A stretch of 64,000 bases of DNA from Marinihelvus fidelis (lineage in GTDB: Bacteria; Pseudomonadota; Gammaproteobacteria; Xanthomonadales; SZUA-36), in the NCBI RefSeq assembly GCF_008725655.1, contig NZ_VYXP01000002.1, forward strand, positions 462,026-526,025, written 5' to 3'. Below are positions 29,736-37,024 of the stretch, piece by piece (the first letter of the stretch is position 1; each line of letters opens with the position of its first letter). The translations under genes and the position numbers were made by a program. The notes under the pieces were generated by a model. That model did not search any database. It was not told the DNA's origin and saw nothing but the letters and a program-made list of their open reading frames with translations.

Positions 29736-30597
29736 CGTAGATTTCACCCGAGCGGCCGAAGTACAGCCGCGTCCTGTCCCAGGACATCGACGCCCGCGTT
29801 TCACCGGCCGGTGTGTTGATGCCTTCGTGCAACTGCACCGGCGCCGACCACGCATCATGGATGCTGTCACGGGTTGCCATGTAGACATCCTGGTTGCCCG
29901 GCTCGGCGCGATCGGAACTGAAGACCACCTCCAGCCCATCCTTGCTGACATTCGGCATCCGGTCGTCAAACTCCGTGTTCAGGCCGTCTACCGGAACGCC
30001 CGGGCCAAAACCGTCAGGCCCCAGTTCGCTGACGTAGATGTCGTGGTTGCCGCTGCCGGTGCTTGAGTAGTACAGGAACGCCCCGGCCGGGGTTTCAATA
30101 TAGGACGGGCTGAATTCCTCGCCGGCGGAATTGGGGCCCTCACCCAGGTCGGCACAGCCGAGCCGGACCGGTTCCTGCCAGCCATGGGCTGGATTGTCAC
30201 GGGTCAGGAAGATGTCGCCACCACCGCAGGCATCCTCGCCCCCCCGGCGCGAGACGAAAAACAGGTAATTGCCGCCAATCGATGTCGGGCAGAAGTCGTC
30301 CGCGTTCGAGTTCACCGGCGCGGGCAAGTTCTCCGCTGGTCCGAACGGTTCTTCGACGGAAGGACGCCACGCGCGCCAGATATCCAGGGCCCCCTGGCCG
30401 CCAGCACGCGGTGTGGCCATGTAGATCGAGTGACCATCACGCGACTCGAAGGGACAGCCGCCCTGGACGCTGTTGTCGGTATCATTGGCTGGCACAGGGT
30501 CGCCCCAGTCCGTATAGGCAGGCCCTGCCGCTGCCGCTACAGGCAGGGCGAGTGCAATGGCCGCAGCCAGGATATTTACTCGGTTCAGTGTGCGCAT
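29701..30597 (-). CDS. Exported PD40/TolB-type beta-propeller protein
   Basis: A 298-residue protein with an N-terminal signal peptide (hydrophobic LAAAIALALPVAAAAG, cleavage near residue 25). The mature part has repeats of PD40 type, for example DGHSIYMATPRAGGQGALDIW, NYLFFVSRRGG, GNHDIYVSELG, KDGLEVVFSSDRAEPGNQDVY and RTRLYFGRSGEIYVSER. It should fold as a six-bladed periplasmic propeller, probably binding a partner protein or glycan. Two Cys pairs may be disulfide-bonded. It faces the CadC-like regulator, whose outer domain is also TolB-like, so the two may be functionally linked; that is inference. Confidence 0.78.
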   Translation of the reverse strand: MRTLNRVNILAAAIALALPVAAAAGPAYTDWGDPVPANDTDNSVQGGCPFESRDGHSIYMATPRAGGQGALDIWRAWRPSVEEPFGPAENLPAPVNSNADDFCPTSIGGNYLFFVSRRGGEDACGGGDIFLTRDNPAHGWQEPVRLGCADLGEGPNSAGEEFSPSYIETPAGAFLYYSSTGSGNHDIYVSELGPDGFGPGVPVDGLNTEFDDRMPNVSKDGLEVVFSSDRAEPGNQDVYMATRDSIHDAWSAPVQLHEGINTPAGETRASMSWDRTRLYFGRSGEIYVSEREKARGGN

Positions 30598-30697
30598 GAC
30601 GTTGTCCTCGTGAGTGTGCGTGACCCAAACCTAGTCGCCAGCGCCCGATTCGGCCCCTGCAAACGGACAAAAAAAGTCGAAAAAAACGCTAAAACCG

Positions 30698-30703
30698 TAT
30701 AAT
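30698..30703 (+). promoter_or_regulatory. Probable -10 element of the aldolase gene
   Basis: A perfect TATAAT lies 26 bases before the aldolase start, behind an A-rich stretch (30668-30695) that could act as an UP-like element. No good -35 hexamer is found at the right spacing, so the promoter is only partly supported. Confidence 0.45.
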
Positions 30704-30728
30704 CGCCAGCATTCTCAAGGGAGCCCGC

Positions 30729-31766
30729 ATGACCGCCAATTTCCGCAGTGACAACGAATCCGCCGTCGCCGGCCCGGTCATGGAGGCCATCGTGGCCGCC
30801 AACGAAGGGGCCGCGCATGCCTATGCCGAGGACGACTGGTCCATGCGCCTTGACCAGGCCTTCTCGGACCTGTTCGAGACCCCGACGCGGGTGCTGCCGA
30901 TGGCCACCGGCACGGCCGCCAACTCCATCGCCCTGGCCACGGTCACGCCGCCCTGGGGATCGGTACTCTGCCACCGCCAGGCGCACGTCTACTCGGACGA
31001 GTCCGGCGCACCGGAGTTCTACGGTCACGGCCTGAGACTGGTACCTGTCGACGGCGCGCTGGGCCGCATGAGCCCGGACGCGCTGGCCCACGCCTACGCG
31101 GGCTGCGCCGGCCACGGCGTGCACAGCTACGTGCCGTCGGCCATGACCCTGACCCAGAGCACCGAGTCCGGCACGGTCTACCAGCCCGACGACATGGCCG
31201 CCCTGAACGCACAGGCCCGCGGCCATGGCCTGGCCACCCACCTGGACGGCGCCCGCTTCGCCAACGCCGTGGTCCGCCTGGGCTGTTCGCCCGCCGACAC
31301 CAGCTGGCGCGCCGGCGTGGAGATGATGTCCTTCGGCGCCAGCAAGAACGGCTGCATGGCCGCCGAGGCGCTGCTGTTTTTCGGTGACGAACGCGACAGC
31401 CGCTACGAAACCGCCGAGCGCATGCGCAAGCGCGGCGGCCACCTGTTCAGCAAGATGCGCTACGTGTCCGCGCAGCTGCTGGCCTATATCAACGACGGCC
31501 TGTGGCTGGAGCTGGCCGGCAACGCCAACGAACAGGCCGCGCGTTTCGCCGCGATGGTGGCCCGCCACGCCGAAGCCGAGCTGGAGTATCCTGTCGAGGC
31601 CAACGAGGTCTTCGTGCGCTGGTCGACCGACGGCTTCGAGGCGCTGGAACGCGCCGGCATCGAGTTCCTGACCTGGCCCGGCCAGGACGACCTGGGCCGG
31701 TTCGTGTTCAGTCACAGCACCACGGCGGAGGACACCGACCGCCTGATCGCGGCCATGGGAGGCTGA
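30729..31766 (+). CDS. ltaE: Low-specificity L-threonine aldolase
   Basis: A 345-residue PLP enzyme of the beta-eliminating lyase family that cleaves L-threonine or allo-threonine to glycine and acetaldehyde. HLDGARFANA holds the PLP-nitrogen Asp, and SFGASKNG holds the Schiff-base lysine K206. FRSDNESAVAGPVMEAI is the usual N-terminus. Length matches the family. A GGGAG site precedes the ATG. The amino-acid permease starts 7 bases after the stop, so an operon for amino-acid use is likely. Confidence 0.88.
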   Translation: MTANFRSDNESAVAGPVMEAIVAANEGAAHAYAEDDWSMRLDQAFSDLFETPTRVLPMATGTAANSIALATVTPPWGSVLCHRQAHVYSDESGAPEFYGHGLRLVPVDGALGRMSPDALAHAYAGCAGHGVHSYVPSAMTLTQSTESGTVYQPDDMAALNAQARGHGLATHLDGARFANAVVRLGCSPADTSWRAGVEMMSFGASKNGCMAAEALLFFGDERDSRYETAERMRKRGGHLFSKMRYVSAQLLAYINDGLWLELAGNANEQAARFAAMVARHAEAELEYPVEANEVFVRWSTDGFEALERAGIEFLTWPGQDDLGRFVFSHSTTAEDTDRLIAAMGG

Positions 31767-31773
31767 TCAAACA

Positions 31774-33084
31774 ATGAACGACAATAACAACGACACCACC
31801 ACCGAACTGCCCGACGGCCGCCTGAAACGCGACATCAGCCGCCTGGGCTTCAATGCGATCAACATCAACAGCGTCATCGGCGCCGGCATCTTCGGCCTGC
31901 CCGCCGTGGCCGCCGCCCGGGCCGGCGACTTCAGCCCCTGGATGTTCGTGATCTGCGGCCTGCTGACCTTCACGCTGGTGCTGTCATTCGCGCGCGCCGC
32001 CTCGCTGGTGAGAGAAACCGGCGGCGCGCTGCTCTACGCCCGCAAGGCCTTCGGCTCCTTCGTCGGCTTCCAGACCGGCTGGCTGAGCTGGCTCAGCCGC
32101 GTGGCGGCCATGGGCGCCAACACCAACCTGCTGGTCACCTACGCCGCGTGGTTCTGGGCGCCGCTGGGCGACAGCCCCTGGCGCCAGGTGGCGCTGACCG
32201 TGGTCATCGGCAGCATGACCTGGCTGAACGTGGCCGGCGTGCGCAACTCCATGGCCGCCATCTACGCCTTCACGATCCTGAAGCTGCTGCCGCTGAGCCT
32301 GCTCGTGCTGTTCGGCCTGGGCAAGGTCGACGTCGGCGCCCTGTTCGGCGCCGACATGCCCGAACTGGGCAGCTTTGGCAGCACCGTGCTGGTACTGCTC
32401 TACGCCTTCGTCGGCTTCGAAGGCACCGTCGTCAACGCCGGCGAAGCCCGCAGCCCCCGCCGCGACCTGCCGCGCGCGCTGATCCAGTCGATCACCTTCA
32501 TCGCCGTGCTGTACTTCCTGGTGCAATGGGTCTCGCAAGCCACCCTACCCAACCTGGCCACCAGCGAACGCGCCCTGGTCGACGTCGCCAGCGTGCTCTT
32601 CGGCTCCATCGGCGCCGCCCTGCTGACCATGGGCGCCGTGTTCTCCATCGGCGGCAACCTGATGGGCAGCGTCCTGTCCGCCCCCCGAATGACCTGGGCC
32701 ATGGCCCGTGACGGCGCCCTCCCCCCCTGGTTCGCCGCCGTGCACGACAAGTACCACACCCCCCACCACTCCGTGCTCTTCTACGGCGCCACCTGCCTGC
32801 TGATGGCCCTGACCGGCAGCTTCGTCTGGCTCGCCATGATGAGCACCCTGGTCCGCCTGATCGCCTACATGGTCGTCATCGCCGGCCTCCCCCGCCTGAA
32901 ACAACGCGCCGAACCCCACGCCGACGAATTCAACATCCCCGGCGGCATGCTCATCCCCGGCATCGCACTGCTACTGTGCCTGTGGCTGCTCACCGGCGCC
33001 GGCCCCCGCGCCTGGCTGGTGACGGGAATTTTCTTTGCGCTGGGGTGCGGGCTTTACTGGTTTTCGCGGCGGAATACAGACTAA
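31774..33084 (+). CDS. APC-superfamily amino acid permease
   Basis: A 436-residue integral membrane protein with about 12 helices. It shows the APC helix-1 motif INSVIGAGIFGLPAVAAA (the GxG unwound substrate site) and EARSPRRDLPRALIQSI after helix 6. Family members exchange or import amino acids and polyamines; the substrate is unknown. Pairing with threonine aldolase suggests a small neutral amino acid, by context only. From about 32550 to 33000 the codon use is unusually C-rich. Confidence 0.85.
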   Translation: MNDNNNDTTTELPDGRLKRDISRLGFNAININSVIGAGIFGLPAVAAARAGDFSPWMFVICGLLTFTLVLSFARAASLVRETGGALLYARKAFGSFVGFQTGWLSWLSRVAAMGANTNLLVTYAAWFWAPLGDSPWRQVALTVVIGSMTWLNVAGVRNSMAAIYAFTILKLLPLSLLVLFGLGKVDVGALFGADMPELGSFGSTVLVLLYAFVGFEGTVVNAGEARSPRRDLPRALIQSITFIAVLYFLVQWVSQATLPNLATSERALVDVASVLFGSIGAALLTMGAVFSIGGNLMGSVLSAPRMTWAMARDGALPPWFAAVHDKYHTPHHSVLFYGATCLLMALTGSFVWLAMMSTLVRLIAYMVVIAGLPRLKQRAEPHADEFNIPGGMLIPGIALLLCLWLLTGAGPRAWLVTGIFFALGCGLYWFSRRNTD

Positions 33085-33105
33085 GACGAAAATTTCCTTC
33101 AAACA

Positions 33106-33124
33106 CATCAGTAATCGACTGATG
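33106..33124. terminator. 7-bp hairpin downstream of the permease gene
   Basis: A perfect CATCAGT / ACTGATG inverted repeat with a 5-base loop begins 21 bases after the permease stop. No T-run follows, so intrinsic termination is doubtful. It marks the point where base composition drops into the AT-richer islet. Confidence 0.35.
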
Positions 33125-33157
33125 CCTTAGCCGGGTTTTGCAACTAATCTCGGAGTT

Positions 33158-33187
33158 ACCCCCATTCAACTTCAACCGATTGGGGGT
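33158..33187 (+). promoter_or_regulatory. Hairpin able to mask the ribosome-binding site of the next gene
   Basis: ACCCCCA at 33158-33164 is fully complementary to TGGGGGT at 33181-33187. The latter contains the G-rich Shine-Dalgarno located 4 bases before the ATG at 33192. The loop is 16 bases. Pairing would hide the site, so translation may depend on melting or on a trans factor. Confidence 0.5.
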
Positions 33188-33191
33188 CACC

Positions 33192-34043
33192 ATGAATTCC
33201 AGCCTAAAGTTTTTATGCGTATTACTCGCTGTAATAACCGTTCCTGCTGCAGAAGCATCCAACCGAGCAATTAATTGCGACGGTTGCACGTACACCACAA
33301 AGGCAAACCGTGCGAAACAAGCTGTAACCGAAGGATACGTCTATGTATTTGATGCGTTACAGATAGATGTGAAGAAGTTTCGCATTTATGACCAACTTCT
33401 AGGGGATGATCCAAGAGGCCGCACTGGAAAAGTTGCCCAACGACTTGACGTAGAACCGAAAATTCGCGACCCGTTTCATAATTTTATTGAATCGGTTAAC
33501 GATATTTTAGGGGAGCGACTTGTCTTGCCTGACACGTTCGACGTTCGCTCTGTTGCAGGGGCGTTGTATGACCCTGCATATACGACAACATTGTTGGAAT
33601 CCCACATGTATCAGCTGGAATCGCCACAGGCGTCTGTTAGTTGGTACTCCGAGCTTCTAGGTAACCTACTAGACCGTGGCATCCCTTACGTTGACGTAAC
33701 TGGCGTTACCAAAGAGTTCACGATGACCGTTGAGTTTCCCGATGGGTCATACATGGATTTCGAGTTCACATACGAAATGAACCATGTGAACAACGATCTT
33801 TCAATCGAGATTGAGCCGGCCGGAAACGCCAGACTCGCGAACGGAGATCCGGCACCAACAAGCGACAGCTCGTTCCGTGAGCAGCGATTTGATGATGACT
33901 ACGGTGCACTTTTTGAGTGGCAACGTTGGGCCAATGCTTTGGATGTGGAAATGCGCCACCGGCGAGCGCTCGGAAACTATTCCTACATGGTCTGCAAAGT
34001 CGACCAATACAGGGTCGTGTGTACCCTCTATAGGGCACCTTGA
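33192..34043 (+). CDS. Exported protein with CDxC N-terminal domain (unknown function)
   Basis: A 283-residue protein with a signal peptide (LKFLCVLLAVITVPAAEA, cleavage near residue 23). Directly after it comes NRAINCDGCTYTTKANRAKQ, then GYVYVFDALQIDVKKFRIYD and, about 40 residues later, FHNFIESVNDI. The convergent gene at 34112-34495 codes for the same pattern, so the first ~80 mature residues form a shared domain. The remaining ~180 residues are unique, with two further cysteines at the C-terminus (MVCKVDQYRVVCTLY). I do not recognise a named family. Codon use is clearly AT-richer than upstream genes, suggesting transfer. Confidence 0.75.
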   Translation: MNSSLKFLCVLLAVITVPAAEASNRAINCDGCTYTTKANRAKQAVTEGYVYVFDALQIDVKKFRIYDQLLGDDPRGRTGKVAQRLDVEPKIRDPFHNFIESVNDILGERLVLPDTFDVRSVAGALYDPAYTTTLLESHMYQLESPQASVSWYSELLGNLLDRGIPYVDVTGVTKEFTMTVEFPDGSYMDFEFTYEMNHVNNDLSIEIEPAGNARLANGDPAPTSDSSFREQRFDDDYGALFEWQRWANALDVEMRHRRALGNYSYMVCKVDQYRVVCTLYRAP

Positions 34044-34057
34044 AATCAAGCCGCACC

Positions 34058-34085
34058 GAATTGCGCCAGATTTCTGGCGCAATTC
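34058..34085. terminator. Bidirectional terminator hairpin between convergent genes
   Basis: GAATTGCGCCAGA and its exact reverse complement TCTGGCGCAATTC are separated by two bases, giving a 13-bp perfect stem. It lies between the stops of two convergent genes, with T-rich sequence on the plus side, so it probably ends both transcripts. Confidence 0.75.
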
Positions 34086-34111
34086 GATTTAGCTAACTGG
34101 CAGTCAGCAGA

Positions 34112-34495
34112 CTAATTTGTAGAAGGGGTGCCCTTAACTTTGGTGCCAGGAATAGCGTCAACCGAACGAATGAACCCCTTGAACGCCGCTTCAATCTGTT
34201 CATCCGGCTTTTCAGTTTCAACTGTTGTTTTCAACGTAAACGGGTTTGAAGAAACCTGCTCAGTGCTAATCACAAAAGCACGCACACTGGCGTTCACATA
34301 ATCTAAAACGTACACAGTTCCTTGCTGTGTCATACCTATCGCCTTTCGGCGAGCTTCTTCAAGCGAGCAGTCATCACATACAACAACTCGGTTCTGCTCA
34401 GCCGCCAAAACAGTTAATGGCACACAGCACATCACAACAGCCACACTCGCCAAAATCCATCCAACTCGAACAGCTAACTTTTCTATGATTGCCAT
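34112..34495 (-). CDS. Small exported protein with CDxC domain (paralogue of the convergent gene)
   Basis: A 127-residue protein with a hydrophobic signal sequence (VGWILASVAVVMCCVPLTVLA) and a mature part starting NRVVVCDDCSLEEARRKA. It continues GTVYVLDYVNASVRAFVIS and FKGFIRSVDAI, matching position by position the N-terminal domain of the neighbouring exported protein. It is therefore a minimal single-domain version. The ATG at 34495 is favoured because a TATAAT at 34526-34521 would start the RNA near 34514, after the earlier in-frame ATG. No family name is recognised. Confidence 0.72.
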   Translation of the reverse strand: MAIIEKLAVRVGWILASVAVVMCCVPLTVLAAEQNRVVVCDDCSLEEARRKAIGMTQQGTVYVLDYVNASVRAFVISTEQVSSNPFTLKTTVETEKPDEQIEAAFKGFIRSVDAIPGTKVKGTPSTN

Positions 34496-34520
34496 AACGT
34501 TTCTCACATACAATAAAAAC

Positions 34521-34526
34521 ATTATA
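34521..34526 (-). promoter_or_regulatory. -10 element of the small CDxC gene
   Basis: On the minus strand this reads TATAAT, 25 bases before the chosen ATG at 34495. No convincing -35 is seen at 16-18 bases upstream. Confidence 0.45.
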
Positions 34527-34665
34527 GAGTTTCAGGGATTTTTTTCAGGATAAGCACCTGAACTTCAAGGGTTAATCAAGCGAAGTCGTTAGAAAACCCT
34601 AGTTGCTACCAGTTACGCTGGCAAGGGAAGCATACGGGTCAAGTCGACGGCACGGGATCGAAAGT

Positions 34666-34681
34666 ACCGTAGGCACGGTAA
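34666..34681 (-). terminator. Possible weak terminator of the exonuclease gene
   Basis: TACCGT and ACGGTA form a 6-bp stem with a 4-base loop, 28 bases after the exonuclease stop on the minus strand, followed by CTTTC. The stem is short and the T-run poor. Confidence 0.3.
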
Positions 34682-34709
34682 TCCCCCTTTAGTCCGCGCC
34701 GGGGGCAAT

Positions 34710-35396
34710 TTATTTGGCGATGCGTGTAAGGAGTCGTAACGTGGCCTGACAGTCACCGATGGCGGTATGGTCGCCACCCCGCAATTTGTACCAGCGGTAA
34801 TGCCCCCGCCGTTTGTCCCATTTTGCTCTGTGCAGACTGTCCAGAAACATGGCACAAGCAGATTCAAATTCGGGCGCTGGGCAACCGGCTGCTTTCGCAC
34901 TTTGTAGTATCAACCGGGTGTCATACTTGGCGTTGAATATCACAACTTGCCGACCTGATACCGCTGCCTGAATCTTATCCTGAATTTCGGCAAAGCCGGT
35001 GGCGTTTGCAACGGCTTCCGGCGATATGCCGTGAATCGCTTCCGCATCTGGCCAGGACATGGCATTTGAAGGCTTTACGAGAGTGTCGAGCAGCGTGTTG
35101 CCATGGCCGTCGATGATGCCGACTTGTATGATTTCGCAATCATTGCCAATGCCAGTCGTTTCTGTATCCAGAATAGCAAGGCTATCTGGGTTCGCTAACA
35201 ACTCGCGGGCGATCTTCACGGCGCTTGCCGAATCTTCAGCCTTCAACTTCTCGCTGGGCTCGTTCTGCTTACCAATAAGCCGTTGGAGGGTAGCGGCATC
35301 ATCGCTTTGGCGCGAGGATCCCGTGATCCGTTTCAATAACGCCCATACACCATAGGCCACAAGCGCGACGATCAGAATCGGAATAAAAGCTTCCAT
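34710..35396 (-). CDS. Membrane-anchored DEDDh 3'-5' exonuclease
   Basis: A 228-residue protein. Residues 4-21 form one membrane helix (FIPILIVALVAYGVWALL), followed by a charged linker and a DnaQ-like domain (~70-228). All catalytic residues are present: D77 and E79 in LAILDTETTG, D159 in FNAKYDTRLI, and H210/D215 in GGDHTAIGDCQAT, the DEDDh order. ATG 35396 has a GGGGGG ribosome-binding site; an extended in-frame start at 35531 is not supported. Soluble relatives proofread or trim DNA or RNA; the membrane tether is unusual. It lies in the AT-richer islet beside the prophage attachment site. Confidence 0.8.
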   Translation of the reverse strand: MEAFIPILIVALVAYGVWALLKRITGSSRQSDDAATLQRLIGKQNEPSEKLKAEDSASAVKIARELLANPDSLAILDTETTGIGNDCEIIQVGIIDGHGNTLLDTLVKPSNAMSWPDAEAIHGISPEAVANATGFAEIQDKIQAAVSGRQVVIFNAKYDTRLILQSAKAAGCPAPEFESACAMFLDSLHRAKWDKRRGHYRWYKLRGGDHTAIGDCQATLRLLTRIAK

Positions 35397-35905
35397 ATCC
35401 CCCCCTTTCCAATCTCTCCTCAAACCATAATAACGCCCCGCGCAGCCGGGGTGTCCGTACAACAATAGAAATGGGCAACCCGCGCCCCTATTTGTGCTGA
35501 AGAAACACGCGCTACTAGAGCTTACACGCACGCTCGGATGGTTCCGAAAACTCTTCTAGGGATTCCAAAAAGTCCCCGATATGCGACAAAGCGAAAATGC
35601 AAGCGCATTTGCATACATGGACGTTCACAGGGGTCGGCAAAATCGCCGTATGTGTTTGATTTAAATGGTGGGCCGTGTTGGGCTCGAACCAACGACCATC
35701 GGATTAAAAGACTGGAGCGTTTTGGCGTCACAGCTACGTTTCAGCCGATTTCTTCCAAAAAACACACCCGCGTAACCCGCTGTTTTTCATAGACCGGATC
35801 CCCGGTTTTTGGAACAAATTCCGCACCAACTTTTAGACGCTGTTTAGGTAATTGCTTCCTGGTGGGGGGCAACAAAAAGAATGGCGCCGTGCATTGATTA
35901 AAGTG
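35397..35905. other. Gene-poor prophage junction
   Basis: No credible protein gene is seen in this stretch of about 500 bases. It contains the leader of the exonuclease gene, then the tRNA-Lys fragment marking the prophage edge at 35666-35710, then about 190 bases of prophage DNA up to the cargo promoter. A short open frame at 35538-35792 is translated tRNA sequence and is not a gene. Confidence 0.6.
35666..35710 (-). other. Prophage attachment site: 3' half of a tRNA-Lys gene
   Basis: Read on the minus strand, these bases give the anticodon loop CTTTTAA (anticodon TTT, Lys), stem strand TCCGA, variable loop TGGTC, T-arm GTTGG-TTCGAGC-CCAAC, acceptor strand ACGGCCC, discriminator A and CCA. 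The bases 5' of the anticodon loop do not pair with TCCGA, and there is no D-arm, so the tRNA is cut exactly at the anticodon loop, a usual tyrosine-integrase crossover point. The 3' half pointing left implies that the prophage lies to the right and that the intact tRNA-Lys is at its far end, outside this window. Confidence 0.85.
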
Positions 35906-35935
35906 TTGACTACCGCCCCAATGGGGCGGTATACT
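35906..35935 (+). promoter_or_regulatory. Sigma-70 promoter with palindromic operator
   Basis: TTGACT (35906-35911) and TATACT (35930-35935) are 18 bases apart. Between and overlapping them is a perfect 10-bp inverted repeat, TACCGCCCCA / TGGGGCGGTA (35911-35920 and 35922-35931), with a single central base. A dimeric regulator bound there would block or remodel polymerase binding. The promoter reads into the RadC-like gene 50 bases downstream. Confidence 0.75.
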
Positions 35936-35984
35936 GTAATCGTTGGTCGGGCATCCCGCCATGACCACGAAACGGGAGAAATCC

Positions 35985-36431
35985 ATGAAAGAGCAAGACC
36001 GCGTGATCGTCGAACAGGCTCTCAAGATCCTGCGTGACGAACTCGGCACCGTCGGTGTCGAGCTGACCGATCCAGCAGCTGCAGGCCAGTACTGCCAGCT
36101 GCGGCTCGGTGACCGGGAGCACGAAGTGTTCCTGGTGGTGTTCCTCGACACCCGCCACCGTGTGCGGGGCGCTGAGGAACTGTTCCGCGGCACCATCGAC
36201 GGTGCCTGCGTCTACCCCCGCGAAGTCGCGAAAGCAGCGTTGATGAACAACGCCGCTGCCGTGATCGTCGCGCACAACCATCCTTCAGGAGTGACGGAGC
36301 CAAGCATGGCCGACCAGGCCATCACGCGCCGCCTGAAAGATGCGCTGACGCTGCTGGAGATCCGCCTTCTCGACCATTTCGTGGTGTCGGGCCAGGGCTT
36401 CACCAGCATGGCATCGAGGGGCATGATTTAG
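35985..36431 (+). CDS. RadC/JAMM-domain protein (mobile-element type)
   Basis: A 148-residue JAB/MPN domain of the RadC family without the N-terminal helix-hairpin-helix region of chromosomal RadC. The metal-site residues are in place: H97 and H99 in VAHNHPSG and D110 in SMADQAI. ATG 35985 has GGGAGA upstream. Such short RadC copies are typical of phages, integrative elements and plasmids; they may counter host defences or act on protein modifiers, but no activity is established. It is the first gene of a plus-strand cassette that runs against all other prophage genes. Confidence 0.85.
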   Translation: MKEQDRVIVEQALKILRDELGTVGVELTDPAAAGQYCQLRLGDREHEVFLVVFLDTRHRVRGAEELFRGTIDGACVYPREVAKAALMNNAAAVIVAHNHPSGVTEPSMADQAITRRLKDALTLLEIRLLDHFVVSGQGFTSMASRGMI

Positions 36432-36444
36432 CCCCTCACACTTT

Positions 36445-36474
36445 GCCGGCAGGCGCACCGCCTGCCGGCTTTTT
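36445..36474 (+). terminator. Rho-independent terminator after the RadC-like gene
   Basis: GCCGGCAGGCG and CGCCTGCCGGC pair perfectly (11 bp) around a 3-base loop and are followed by five T residues. It begins 14 bases after the RadC-like stop. The next gene, whose start lies 14 bases after the T-run, therefore relies on read-through or its own promoter. Confidence 0.88.
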
Positions 36475-36487
36475 CGGAGAGACGAAC

Positions 36488-36853
36488 ATGAGTGAAGAAC
36501 GCGCCATTTACCGAGTAGACCGGGCGGCGCCAGACAGCCTCGAAGCGTTCAAGTCGCGGCCCTGCGCCCTGCCCTTTCACGATCCTGGATACACGGCCCC
36601 CAAGCCATCCGAGATCGACGCCCTGATACAGCTTGCGGGTTGGTCCCAGGTCGAAACCGCGAAGATCGCCGGCGTCAATTTCAAAGCCGGGAAAGGATCC
36701 ACGACCGTCCGCAAATGGCGGACGCCGGTGGACTCGTCCGAGCACCGAGGCATCCCCTACGCCGCCTGGCGGATCATGCTGGCCGCTGCCGGCGTGGTGA
36801 CCATCGACCCCGCCGACTACACGCGGGATCAGCTGATGAGAGTGGCCGAGTAG
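36488..36853 (+). CDS. Small putative DNA-binding protein in the prophage cargo cassette
   Basis: A 121-residue soluble protein starting MSEERAIYRVDRAAPDS with GGAGAG upstream. The middle contains a likely helix-turn-helix: EIDALIQLAGWSQVETAKIA followed by GSTTVRKWRTP, which reads like a Cro/YdaS-type recognition helix and basic wing. The C-terminal helices (YAAWRIMLAAAGVVTIDP) resemble phage regulators that accompany RadC-like genes on mobile elements. It may be the factor that binds the palindrome in the promoter at 35906, but that is untested. Confidence 0.6.
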   Translation: MSEERAIYRVDRAAPDSLEAFKSRPCALPFHDPGYTAPKPSEIDALIQLAGWSQVETAKIAGVNFKAGKGSTTVRKWRTPVDSSEHRGIPYAAWRIMLAAAGVVTIDPADYTRDQLMRVAE

Positions 36854-37024
36854 AAAACGCCGACCAGGTGGCCGGCGTGGCCAGGGTGGACGGTTAGCCC
36901 CCGGCGAATGCCTTCATGGTGCGCCGGGTGCCGTTCAGGGAGATATTGCTGGAAAGAATCGCGACCACACCACCGTGCGCTCAGCGTGGCTTACAGTAGG
37001 GCCTCACTCAAACAGGGGAATATT

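Noticed and set aside
35666-35710. A functional tRNA-Lys gene
   Set aside because: D-arm, acceptor 5' strand and anticodon-stem 5' strand are missing, so only an attachment-site remnant is present.
35538-35792. 84-codon plus-strand frame with ...GPCWARTNDHRIKR...
   Set aside because: It is a translation across the tRNA-Lys fragment, a well-known false-gene pattern, and has no ribosome-binding site.
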